This document shows, piece by piece, positions 11,939 through 23,897 of a stretch of DNA of 64,000 nt (positions within the stretch are counted from its first letter, which is position 1; each line of letters begins with the position of its first letter). The notes beneath the pieces were generated by a model. It made no database searches. It saw nothing but the letters and a program-made list of their open reading frames with translations, and had not been told where the DNA came from. Source of the DNA: Mercenaria mercenaria (taxonomy: Eukaryota; Mollusca; Bivalvia; Venerida; Veneridae); the NCBI RefSeq assembly GCF_021730395.1, contig NC_069369.1:64383501-64447500 (forward strand), read 5' to 3'. The position numbers were made by a program, and so were the translations under genes.

Positions 11939-14900
11939 GTATTTACAACTTTTCTGATATGTCTTTCATATAGTAGCAGTTTCATCCACTGCATGAGGAT
12001 ACGAAGAAAATATCTATATGTTAATGTACGTGTTTATGCATGGTCACAATAAACGGGTTAGTTTGCAAAAGGATGGTCAGAAAATTTTATCTTTATAAGT
12101 TTTTATTCCATCTCCGTTACTTCAATAATTCGAAATTTTTATGTATTCTTATATACAAAACACATTATTTAGACAAAATTTAAAAAAAGAAAATTAATCC
12201 AAATGATCTTTTCACCACGATGACTTACATTCTAAACATTGAAAAACACATATATACCATAATCTCGTTTTAAGAAGCAAACAGAAAGTTAGTTTAGGAC
12301 TACGTGTAATGGCGAATTCCCAGTGTTAACGAATAACTCCGGGTACCCAAACCCCGGACAACTCCCCACCCCCCTTACTCAATTTGAGCAACTTGAAGAA
12401 AGCCTAGACGTCTCAGTGCTAGAATCAATTCTTTATTGCAACTTAGTACGCCCGCTCCGGTACTTATCAATATGCACTCTTTACAATCAATATGCTTCGA
12501 GAAAAAATACCGAAAAAGGTACAAGATATGAATGACGAGAGAGTTATTAAACCCTTAGCTTCCTTCGCTCTGTGACTATGTCTGATGGTTGAGTTGCGAA
12601 AACAGTTGGCGACAGTTACACCACACGAACTGTTGGCTGGCTCCAAACCTGCAAACACAGGCAATTTGCATGGTTTCTTTGGTAGTTACAAGTACACAGC
12701 AGAATCCGAGTATATATACTGCTTCAGTGCAGAACCCTGGGCAGGAACCGCCTACGGATTCACAAGGTTATAACCTTTCTTTTCAATCAATTTGTTCAAA
12801 TATGCTCATCCATGTACCACTCAAAGTTAAAGAACACATTTGGAATGGTGAATTTATTCCCCTAGAAAATCTTTTAGAAAGAAAAGGCATACTCGATCAA
12901 AATTGTAGATGGTAACAAACTTCGTTGTCAATATCAGTATTTTTGTACGATTTGCAGGGGTCCACAGTCATTCACCTCATACAGGCGTTCTTTTTAAAAT
13001 TCAGTGAATCATTTCAGACCAAGACCTGCCATCCGCCCGGGACTGTGATTCTCTCCTCCAGGACAATCTCTTAGATTTAGGCCGAACATCCATTAAACCA
13101 GATCGCTTAGAAAATTGGTTAAAGGATTATGACGATCTTGAAAATTCTTACTTGCTGTCCGGTATTAAATATGGATTTTCACTGCAATATTCTGGTCACA
13201 GAAATTACATGTTTTGTAAAAATTTGAAATCGGCTAGTCTGCATCCCGATATCTTAAAAGCCAAATTGGACAAAGAAGTCGGACTAGGTCGTATTTTAGG
13301 TCCATTTGAATCTTTGCCGTTTTCATATCTGCAAATCCAGTGGGTCTCGTCCCAAAGAAATCAGGAGGTTGGCGTTTAATAACCAATTTATCTCATCCAT
13401 TCGGTGACAGTATAAATGAATTTATCAACCCGTCACTTTGTTCAGTCCAGTACTCAAAACTTGATAATGTTATTATTATGATTCAGGAGCTTGGTGAAGG
13501 AACTCAGATGGGAAAGCTTGATATTCAATCGGCTTTCAATTTATGCCCTATTTGGCCAGAAGATTTTTCTTTACTAGGAATTCAAGTCGAGAATAAATTT
13601 TGGATTCAAAAAATGTTACCTATGGGCGCTTCTATCAGTTGTGCCCTATTTGAGCGCTTTTCGACAGCGCTGCAGTGGGCAGTGGCAAAAAATGCCCAGT
13701 CTTAGTATTTAGATCATTACTTAGATGACTTCATTTTTCTAGGCAAGAAAGGAACATCAGCATGTCTCAATTCCAATACATTTGTAATGATATAAACATT
13801 CCGTTAAGTACCGAAAAAACAGAAGACCTACCACGAAACTTACCTATTTAGGTTTTGAACTCGACTCGATTACCATGGAAATCCGAATTCCGGAGGAAAA
13901 AATATTAAAAGCTAAACAATATTTATAAGATACGATACTCTCAAAAAAGGTGAGACTATCTTCATTTCAGTCACTGGTCGGCCTCCTGAATTTCTTTACT
14001 AAAGCGATTCCGCCTGGACGAGCTTTTAACTGTGAACTATATCTTGCGATGTCTAAAGCTAAAAAACCTCACCATTTCATCAGAATCACAGCCCAACTTC
14101 GGAAAAATCTACAAACTTGGCTATTATTCTTAGAAAAATATAACGGAGTCTCAGTGTTTAGCAATTTAGACTGGGTTTCTACCTCTGGGACTCGAAATTG
14201 AAGGGTTCAAAAATCATTATCCACAGGGACAATTTAAGTCTGGTTCAGGTCTTCTCGTAATAACATAGTAATGGTTCTGGCCAGATCTCTTAACTCCAAA
14301 ATATACAAATTAAGGCAGTTCATATACCGTCTAAGCAGAATGAAATTTGCGACGCTCTGAGTCGTTTACAATTTACCCGATTGGATAATATTTTACCACC
14401 ATTTGCTTCTAAAATGCCTCTTTCAATCCCACAGAAATTCGTTCAGCAATTGCTAGAGGCATCTCTGTCGGCAAATACTCACCGAAGTTACCAGTCGGGA
14501 ATCAAATCATTTGACAATTTTAGAAAAGCTAATTACTCTAACATTAGTTGGCCACCATCTTTGCAGGAAATTCTCGAATACATTGCATATATGTCCATGC
14601 AGGGGTATGCACACCGAACAATAAACAGTCATATTTCTGCCATCAATTTTATCAATAAATTGACTAACTTTCGTGATGAACCTCAGTCTTTATTGTCCGC
14701 AAACTCCTTGATGGCATGCAAAGAACTCAAAGTCGAAAGGACATTCGAAAAACCAATCGATGCCAAACTGCTGCAAAGAATAATTGAAAGCCTCCGTTTT
14801 GTGTGCAGAACCCCGTATGAGCAAACCATTTTCTCAGTAGCCTTTGGGTAAGCATTTTACGCTTTGCTGCGAATAAGTGAAATTAATTTTCCTATTGGCG

Positions 14901-15272
14901 GAGCCGGGCTTACAGAAACAAAGTTTAAAGTATTTTTGCCTCAGTCTAAAACGGACCAACTCGGTGAAGGTTGTTTCCTTGAAATCCCATTTTCACATGA
15001 TTACGCAAGTACATCGCAATGCGCCCAAAGTGCGGAGATAATTTCCTTTGCCATATTGATACTTCGCCTCTCATCCCTTATCAATTTCGATCTGTCCTAA
15101 TGCTTAAAAAATCACTTAAATTTTTAGAAATTCCACAATCAACATTTCAAAGTCATTCTTTTAGAATTGGAGGTGCAAGTTATTTGTTTAGTAGGGGTTT
15201 TCATGAAAATACAATAAAACACTTGGCGGTAGGAGGCATCCGCATACAAAACATATGATACATCAGACCTAT

Positions 15273-17828
15273 GTAGGACCCCCAAATGTAAAAATGGTCA
15301 GATATGTAAAAATGGTAACAAATGTAAAATAATTTTACCGTATATGTAAAAACTTTCTACAAATGTAAAACCGAGTTGTTCCAAATGTAAAAACGTTGCT
15401 GGTGACATATGTAATAAAAAAGCGTCACAAATGTAAGAACAAAATTATGGTCACATATGTAAAACCAGTTTCCTGCAAATGTAAAACCCAATTTTTGCAG
15501 TCACCCTGTGATGTCTTCTGTATGAAAAAAATACGCTTTTTATTTTCTAAAACAATAAATTTAGTAATATTTCTATTATCTGAAAATATATATATATATA
15601 TAACATGAAATGTTAACGATTCTGAGGTGAGGCTTACCCTGAAAGAGAAACAGGAAAATAGAAAAAAGACAAAAAAAAAAGAAGCATTTGAGTTCAACAT
15701 TTCAAGATATCGATGCTTACCACTGAGCTATCAGGACTGACAAAATCATTGTTATGTATTTACATGATTTATAGTACTTCTTATATGTCGAGAAAAGATT
15801 AAAAAATATGTGCATCACTACGAAGTTAAGAGACTTTGGCAGTAATCCCTAGGTGAAATGACAGGCACCGTGCCGCTCATTGTTTTAAAGCGAAAATCTG
15901 TTATATGTCACATATTTGATATAAGTCAAAACTAAGACAAGACTGCCTAAGATATTTCTATTTTTATTTGATGAACATGCAAAGACAGAAACTTAAGTCG
16001 GTTAAGTCGGGTCCTAAGTCCAAGACTAAGTCAAAACTAAGATTTGTTGACGAATACGGCCAGAAAATGTATATATGAGGATTGTCAAAATACGCTAGCG
16101 ATTGCTTTGAATACCATCATAATAATGTCTTATTTTCACTGTTTTTCAACAGATTTCCTCACTATATCATACAGGTTGTTGTCAACTGTACCTTAAAGCA
16201 ATTGTATGTTAATCTGATACCCCATAACCCATTAGATCTTCATGTACATTTTACGGATGTCTTTAACTCAATCTACTGTGCCTAAATTATGAAGACTTGG
16301 CGTTGGCGTCACAATTATTTTGTTTATACCTTTGCTTGTTTGCCTTTTTTCAGCAGTATTTCAGTCATGTAACGGCGGGCAGTTAACCTAACCAGTGTTC
16401 CTGGATTCTTACCAGTACAAACCTGTTCTCCGCAGGTAACTACCATCTTCCCCAAATGAATCAGAGGTAGAGGACGAATGGTTTCAGTTAAAATGTCTTT
16501 TATCAAATCGTCACGGAGAACATACGCCACGCCCTACATATCGCACCTGTTTCCACGTTGGAATACCACGCCCTACATATCGCACCTGTCTCCACGTTGG
16601 AATAATAGTCATTTACCGATTCCCTAGATCGGTTTTCTCACTTGTGAAGAATAGGGTCTTGCTCAGAACTGACAATTTCATATGAAAGATATAGCCAGGA
16701 CAATGTCTATTTTGACCTTCAGTGTGATATTGACCTCTGACCTGCCTCTTGCGCACGACACACCTACTCATCATTGTGAACATCTGTTTTTTTTAATCTT
16801 TCAAAGAAGCTATGTCCCGGACAAGTCAGACGAACAGACACTTGCGCGGATGGGTGCACATACTAAAACCGAACCGCCATTATGGCAACTAAGTTGAGCT
16901 ACCGCAAGCAGGCTCGACAAAAATGTAAATACGTTTTGTCCGCCTATAATACATAACAACTATTAAGTGATACAATACAAGTTATGACTGTAAAGAATAA
17001 TGAAGGGAGACGTCCGCATAGCTATATTTTTGACGTCTCACGAAGTTCTAGTTGCCCATGATCATTGCGTAACATCTAACGAAAACTAAATTCATAATTA
17101 TGCAAAGGGCCTGCCCCATGATCGAAAAGACATACATACCTTTAATATACACTTTCCAACTGCATGTGCATGAATATGACGCGAAAATTGCTTTTCGCTT
17201 CCTTTCAAGTGCTTCCTAAAGGGAAACGGTGTACACAGATCCATAACAAACACAGGCTCAATGTAAACATAAGCTGTATTTCACACCAAAGAAGTAGCAT
17301 GATCCTTGTGGTGCTATTTTTCGAAAAAAAAAAAAACAAACAAAAAACACATCTATAACCACCCCCACCCCCACCCCACCACCTTCCCCCGTCTATGCAA
17401 TTTACCTGTATTCGCCGCTAGGAGCATTGTCTTCTATATTTTATGCAGAATGAACATACAAACTGAGGAACGGGCAAGCCCGTTACTAACCGACACGCGC
17501 GCACACTACACATATCACTACGTAGACCACTCCGGCTATATAGTTTTTGTTATATAAAATAAAAGGCGTGCTTTTTCATACAGAAGAAATCACAGGGTGA
17601 CTGCAAAAATTGGGTTTTACATTTTAAGGAAACTGATTTTACATATGTGACCATAATTTTGTTTTTACATTTGTGACGCTTTTTTATTACATATGTCACC
17701 AGCAACGTTTTTACATTTGGAACAACTCGGTTTTACATTTGTAGGAAGTTTTTACATATACGGCAAAATTATTTTACATTTGTTACTATTTTTACATATG
17801 TGACAATTTTTACATTTGGGGGTCCTAC
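15273..17828. mobile_element. 2.56-kb fold-back DNA element with 8-bp target duplication
   Basis: The ends GTAGGACCCCCAAATGT and ACATTTGGGGGTCCTAC are perfect inverses. Near-identical inverted arms extend for about 280 bp (15273-15553 and 17548-17828). AGACCTAT flanks both sides (15265-15272 and 17829-17836). The arms consist largely of a repeated (A/T)ATGTAAAA word every 17-25 bp, a possible array of transposase-binding sites. The roughly 2-kb interior shows no transposase. An 8-bp duplication would fit hAT-like or a few other superfamilies, but I cannot assign one. It has landed inside the DIRS element. Confidence 0.9.
16325..16535 (-). mobile_element. Truncated tRNA-derived SINE inside the fold-back element
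   Basis: It shares the body of the SINEs at 28876-29162 and 59838-60131 (GTCATGTAACGGCGGGCAG, then CCTGTTCTCCGC) but stops before the tRNA-like head. A tandem 38-40-bp duplication (CACGCCCTACATATCGCACC, twice) abuts it at 16529-16607. Confidence 0.8.
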
Positions 17829-19079
17829 AGACCTATTTAACAAAACATGCTTATAAGCAACACATGTAAGCCGGTTGCGTCAAAAAGAAATAGTACATGA
17901 ATCATTTAGTTCTATTTTTTTTTCAAGTGAGCGCAATCTAAATATTTTACCTGTTTGTATACTCCCAATTAGCTCTATAAATTTTACTTATACATTCTAA
18001 TCACTTAAAATTCCAGTTCATTTTACAGTATGGCTAACCCATTATTTTAATTTGGGACCATACGCCGCTTTTCATGGTATTACATGCAAGTGTATCATTG
18101 CAGGTTCTATCTGCACCGCCGTATGAACACATCTGCGGATGTCTCTAAATTATTTTTGTACTTGTAGCATGTGTAAATGTTGAGTTCTGCTCAACCCGGG
18201 GCTAGAGGGCGTGGACGGTAGCATGCATTTCCACTACCGTCCATGAACAGGCTTAATCAAACCGAGCGACCTGTGGAGTTTCCACTTTTTCTATTTTATA
18301 GGTTCGTCAATAATCAGAGACTTGTTCCATTTTGTCCGTGACAAAAACCTTGAGCTGAATGAACTCGGAGGAATGTTGGTATGGAATTTTCAGCCCGGAA
18401 TGCGCGGGCATCAGTTGCTTGGCCATGTACATAAGATGCTCTCCCTATATGATCATTATCCACTGTGGTGGAAACGATCTTGGCCAAGTTAGTTTTTGTT
18501 TTAAAATCAGCTTTGAAAGATATTGCAATTTTGATGCCTTATACAAGATTGGTTTGGTCTCAAATACTGCCAAGGTTGTATTATAGAAATGAAATTGGCC
18601 ATAAAACGTTAAATAAATGCAGGCGAAGACTAAACAGTACCATCTCGACTCTTTGTATTAATAGTATGCTACCCCCAGATAATTGAGCATGAAGAATATT
18701 TTAGGGATTTCGTACATCCTTCAGATACTGGTTTGAACATTATGCGGGAAAATATCCAGAATGCATTATACACCTTTATTCAGTCGGATACAAGATGTTA
18801 TCCTCAATGAATATTCATGTTACATGGCTGTTTACGCGCTAGTCGCCACAAGTTATCAGTGTGGACATCTTTAAATACTTATATAATACTTATTTTTATG
18901 TATATGTCCTTATGGATACATGTTATATGTGGCGGTGCTTAGGCAGTGTGCATCTTGGTATTGTGATTTGACTGCCACGCCTTGGTATACTAGCGCGTCT
19001 TTGCAATGCAGCTACAATGTGCATGGCTTTGAAGTTCAAAGAATCATACAACAAATTTCTTCTTTTTTTTGGGTTGAAT

Positions 19080-19370
19080 ACAAGCCAAACGTATGTTTGC
19101 CAAATGTTCGATCTTCCGACGTTTGACTTTATTATGGCGTCTGATTTTCCCATGCGTCTGTTTTTACATCCGAATATCCGGGCCCATGAATTCAATAATG
19201 CGTCCGATTTTCCGGCGCAGCAGTTTTACGTCCGAAGATCCGGCGTATTTGATTGATACACGACCGAAGTTCCGGCGTTAGGTATACTTTATTGGGCGCC
19301 AGATTGTCCTGCGCACAAATTAATGATTTCGTCCGATTGTCCGGCGACCGCCCGATTATCTGGCGGGGTT
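19080..19370 (+). repeat. Degenerate tandem motif CGTCCGAtttTCCGGCG
   Basis: About nine imperfect copies of a (G)CGTCCGA...CCGGCG word, spaced roughly 30-45 bp, stand out as GC-rich in AT-rich surroundings. Open frames across it (19017-19256, 19093-19281) only reflect the repeat. Confidence 0.7.
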
Positions 19371-19854
19371 TAGTTTATCATCTAAAACTTTCAGCCATTT
19401 TAAAACTGTTCACTGCCATATAGCCCCGGCTTACGCCATACTTGGGGATCAGCGCATGAACACAAAAATTTATCTAAATTCTTAACAATAAGTTTTCTTA
19501 AACATCTCGTAGCCATGCGCATTGTGGTTGTAAATGACAGCCATGACAATATAATGCCAAACTTAAACTGTTTTAATCTATATAATACTCACTTTCTTGA
19601 ACCAAAGCTACAATGGTTTAGATTATTAATATATCAATAAATTTCCATTATCTGTTACAATTTATATGGTTGAGTTTCTTATCTTTCCCGATAATGAACT
19701 TTATCTTTTCAACTAATTAATGTAACTTTTACTCATTTAAAAATATAATGTTCTACCAGTCTGACTTGAAGCAATAACATGTTGTACCTGGGGAAGTGGA
19801 ACAGTGACTTTTTGCTGTAAAATGTTTACTTTATTGCAATAAACACTAAGCAAT

Positions 19855-20235
19855 AAGCATCTGGTTTTTATTGTTTTAACAATTAGCATTTATCATTGAC
19901 AATTACCGTTTGGCAGTCAATATTTGACATTAAGCATTTGGTAAATAGCATTTTGCATTAACGATTTGCCATTTAACATTTGGCAATTAACATGGCGCAC
20001 CGGCATTCCATAGGCATGTAGCATTTGGTATGTTGCATTTAGTATTAAGTATTTGGCATTTTTGCATCAAGTTATTGGCATTTAGAATTAAGTGACTGGC
20101 ATTTAGCATTAAAATATTGGCCGTTCAATGATATATATGTCATTTCGTTATCAAAACATTTTGCATAAGGTATTTGGCATTTGGGATTAATATATGGTAT
20201 TTAGCAATTGGCATTTAGCATGGCGCACTGAGCTT
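19855..20235 (+). repeat. Degenerate simple repeat of GCATTTGGCATTTAGCATTAA
   Basis: The words ATTTGGCA, ATTTAGCA and GCATTAA alternate irregularly across the tract. It is low-complexity sequence, not coding. Confidence 0.75.
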
Positions 20236-20581
20236 CCATAGATATATGTATATGAACATTAGTACCACTTTGGTTGAACCACGGTCACGGCGTACACACT
20301 CTGGAAGTCATAACTTCCATTATGGTACCACTGAATTATGGAGAAAAGTCCAGTCATATACAACGTAATTAATTATCAAAGTGATAGATCTGTCAGTCCT
20401 AAAAGACTTGATTTCGTAAACAAGAAACTGTAACAGTAAAATAAATTAACAAAAAGGGAAAAATCTAATGCATGCGTATCTATACAATACTGACAGCTAA
20501 CAAAAGACAGTGTCACAGAAAAACAATTTATCCACATTTTTTCCAATGATCTATTTAACTAAGTAAACATTGTTTGTTTTT

Positions 20582-21541
20582 TAGCTCACCTGTCACATAG
20601 TGACAAGGTGAGCTTTTGTGATCACCCTTCGTCCGTCGTCTGTGCGTGCGTGCGTGCGGTTGTGCGTCCGTTCGTCCGTCAACAATTTCTTGTCTGCACG
20701 ATAGTGATTTCATTTATGACTTTATTTTAACCAAACTTGCACACAACTTGTATCACCATAAGATCTCGGTTCCTTTCTTGAACTGGCCAGATTCCTTTAT
20801 GGATTCCAGAGTTATGGACCCTGAAAGGGCCAAAATTAGCTATTTTGAGCTTGTCTGCACAATAGCAGCTTTATTTATGATTTTATTTTTACAAAACTTG
20901 CACACAACTTGTATCACCACAAGATCTTTGTTCCTTTTTTGAACTTGCCAGATTCCGTCATGGGTTCCAGAGTTATAGCCCCTTAAATGTCCGAAATTGG
21001 CTATTTTGGCTTTTGCAGCCATATAGAGACTTCATTTATAGTTTGATTTGATACAAACTTCCAAAATATCTTCAACAGCAATAAATCTTGGATTCCATGA
21101 CGAACCTGTCAGATCCAATCGTAGGTTCCGGAGTTATTTTATATCTTATTACTTCCCCTGATTGTAATCAAAATGGATTTATATCAGTAAGTACTTATAG
21201 GACTGATTTGAAATTTCATTATTTTTATTATTTGGACTGAGACAATCAGGGTAGATAACTATGAACTGATTTTATGTCAAATTACCTCCCTTTAAAATGG
21301 GTATATCTCCGTAACTAATGAAGATACTGATCTGAAATTTCATTTATATCAACAGATGGACTTGGACAATCAGTGAAGATACATATTGACTGGAATTTAT
21401 GACAGATTACCTCCTTTATTATTTATCTAAATGAATACACTTTAGCAGCTTCTAATGAGATTGGTTTGAAACGATCATATCATTTTGAGCAATAGTACTC
21501 ACTCAGGTGAGCGACACAGGGCCATCATGGCCCTCTTGTTT
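20582..21541. mobile_element. Dispersed DNA element with AGCTCACCTG inverted ends
   Basis: The left end AGCTCACCTGTCACATAGTG leads into a CGTCCGTCGTCTGTGCGTGC tract. The right end CAGGTGAGCGACACAGGGCC is followed by ATGGCCCTCTTGTTT. The interior has two diverged internal copies of a roughly 130-150-bp segment (ACAACTTGTATCACCA at about 20745 and 20905). No transposase frame. I recall this end sequence as common in mollusc DNA, but I could not check it. Confidence 0.65.
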
Positions 21542-22471
21542 CATCATATTATAGACGTTAAATATTCCAAGCCGAGAGTTAACGAGTTATCTCTTAACTA
21601 CATTGTCCATATGTATTGAAAAGGGAAGCGAATTAAGAACCTAGATGATAAACTGATGTATCCAAAATTTTAGAATTTTAATTGTATGCGTATTAATTAT
21701 AAAACATTTTCCAGCCAAAAAACATCCATAATTGTAATTAAGTCTAAAAATATTTTCTGATTAAAAATGGGCACCTTTTTGGTTCACTATTGAATGCACG
21801 TGCTAATTACTAAAATGCACGAGCTGACGATAATTAAGAAATTAAGTAAACTATTTAGAATATAATCACTACAAACAATAGGTAGTAATAACTTAATGAA
21901 AATAGGGCAAAAATCAAGTTTCTAACCGCTAAATTTCTACGACCTCATTTAAAACCTCAATTTATTGCCGTACTGTATTTTTATCATAGGTGAAAAAGTT
22001 TTGTATGTTGGGTAAATTAAAATCCTTACGAAGGGCCCGTACACACGAAAGCTACTTCCGTTAATGTCTACATTCTGTATACAAGAGGTAAATTCAATGT
22101 AAAACTTGTTCGTCCATTTATATTGTTTTGCTCAACTGAAATAGATCAACACCTTAGACTTAAGTTGGACCCACATGAAGCAGGGAAGAGCTTATATTGT
22201 TAATCAGCTAGGGTGCAGTCAGTGGTGTTACCGTTGGCTCGACTACTTTATCATAATAACAACAGAGAATCTTTGTAAGGACAAATACTGGAAAATAACA
22301 TTTTTTGGATGTAACCAGTCAAATACAGGTATGATAATGAAATGTTTCTAGAGAACAATTAGTACTTTTTATTCAAACTGAAGCGAATTACATTGCAAAA
22401 CAGTTATGCCGATAGGTATGCAGTACGAGTTCCTTAAGCTATAATCTGAATTTGAAGTCAAACGTAATACT
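21542..22471. other. Intergenic, nothing recognised
   Basis: The sequence is AT-rich, with no reading frame, repeat or RNA that I can support. Confidence 0.5.
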
Positions 22472-22632
22472 AGGGTTATTATAATGGTAGCTTGATCTGT
22501 AATGTTGTATTCCTCCCGAAGGGACTTTGCCAGGCTTGGATCCCACGAGGCGCGTCCGGTCAGACAAAATCCACGAGTCTCAGAGCCGAATGCATCACTG
22601 CAGATCAAGGTACGGTTTTAATTACCGTTTTA
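22472..22632. mobile_element. Diverged hairpin MITE
   Basis: The left arm TAGGGTTATTATAATGGTAG and the right arm with TTAATTACCG are imperfect inverses, with GATCTG/CAGATC further inside. It resembles the element at 11765-11938. The target duplication is not clear. Confidence 0.6.
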
Positions 22633-22639
22633 TTATATA

Positions 22640-23220
22640 CGAGGGCTGTTAAAACATAACGTAGACTTTTGATGTCAAAAGCCGCATATTGTGTAAAGAG
22701 CAATGTGAAATATAGCAATTGATAAATAACAAATAATCCGTGATTCGACGTTAACGTAAATGCGTGAGACCTTGGATAAAGATCAAGTACTCACGATGAG
22801 CACCCTGTCTGAGATGCTTGGCATAAGTCTTCACACTTTTTTTTCAGTTTTCTCTAACCAAACAACTTATTATTACTTTGGAATTGTTCATCGATTTTAA
22901 TAAAATATATTTACAAATATAGGTTAATGCAAGCTTAATGAAAGCATCCCGATGAAGGCATAGCGTTGTTACAACTCGTTTTGTAATAAAGTTGCAAATT
23001 GTAATAATTATTACATAGCGTCGTTAACGTCGTTGAAATATGATCACCGTGCGCCGAGTTGGAGTAAGTGACTGTTTTCGAGGAGGCGTAATTCCTGACT
23101 TTATTATCATAATCACGTCAAATTTGCAGTGCAGTTAGTAAAAAGATTGCGAGTTATGGTGTTATATTTTGAATTTTGCTTCATTAAACTATAGAAGTCT
23201 ACTTTTTTTAACAGCCCTCG
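22640..23220 (+). mobile_element. Mariner-type element with relic of a transposase N-terminus
   Basis: The inverted ends CGAGGGCTGTTAAAA and TTTTAACAGCCCTCG are flanked by TA (22638-22639 and 23221-23222). Near 22779-22841 a stretch can be read as DKDQVLTMSTLSEMLGISLH, which fits the helix-turn-helix of mariner transposases, where a DxR-x-tx-x-i-a-x-x-LGIS pattern is usual. The catalytic part is missing. At 581 bp it is an internally deleted copy. Confidence 0.82.
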
Positions 23221-23402
23221 TACATAAACCAGTTTAGTTTTTAAAACGATGAACGTTTTGACGCATGGAACGTCGAAACTACAACAGGTAGTCCCACCGT
23301 TGAATATTTTCCGTATCCTATGGGAGTTGAATACAGGATTTTGTATTCATTAGTGAAATACAGGCTGTATTTCAGATAGAACGTTCGTAGTTATGTGATA
23401 AT

Positions 23403-23668
23403 TGTTTGTTTCGTTTTATTCGGTTTAACGTCGCACCGACACAATTATAGGTCATATGGCGACTTTCCAGCTTTTGTTGGTGGAAGAAGACCCAGGTGCC
23501 CCTCCATGCATTATAACATCACGATCGGGCACCCGAGTAGAACCATTGACCCTCCGTAAGCCGGCTGGATGGCTTCTTCACATGAAGAATTGAAAGACTC
23601 GAACCCACACCGGTGAGGGGCAAGTGCTTTGAAGTCAGCAACCTTAATCACTCGGCCACGGAGGCCCC
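23403..23668 (-). mobile_element. tRNA-derived SINE, second family
   Basis: On the minus strand the head reads GGGGCCTCCGTGGCCGAGTG and continues with a box B (GTGGGTTCGAGT), like a tRNA-Ser/Leu-type precursor. The tail carries GTCGCCATATGACC and GTCGGTGCGACGTTAAACC. TGATAAT occurs at both flanks (23396-23402 and 23676-23682), a possible target duplication. Relatives lie at 32121-32366 and 63505-63745. Confidence 0.82.
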
Positions 23669-23897
23669 ATGTATATGATAATAAGTATTATTTGACTGAC
23701 TGTTGTAGATCAACTCTTTTTAATAAATAATTTGTTTGATATGTCTTTTTACAACAGCCATATAATAAAACCTCAATGACGGTAAAATGACTTTTGTGTG
23801 CCGAATATTACATATCTGTCCCCTATAAACATAGAATGTATTAATCTTAACATGATTCATACATAATTATTGTACACGTTCTTTCTTTCTCAGGAAA

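Larger units (their letters stand above)
12320..18815 (+). mobile_element. DIRS/Ngaro-type tyrosine-recombinase retroelement, fossil
   Basis: Parts lie in order on the plus strand: a gag-like stretch near 12590-12915 (HVPLKVKEHIWNGEFIPL), reverse transcriptase and RNase H region near 13150-14400, tyrosine recombinase near 14400-15258 (ending with the family's HSFRIGGAS box), and an SGNH-hydrolase-like region near 18300-18815 (IIIHCGGNDLG, then WSQILPR). The recombinase and hydrolase parts are separated by a younger fold-back DNA element at 15273-17828. The element is broken, with roughly five to ten interruptions, and looks old. No LTRs were found, as expected for this group. Outer boundaries are approximate. 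Confidence 0.82.
18816..20581. other. Intergenic with two degenerate short-repeat tracts
   Basis: No gene was recognised. Tracts at 19080-19370 and 19855-20235 are described separately. The rest is AT-rich and featureless to the eye. Confidence 0.55.
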
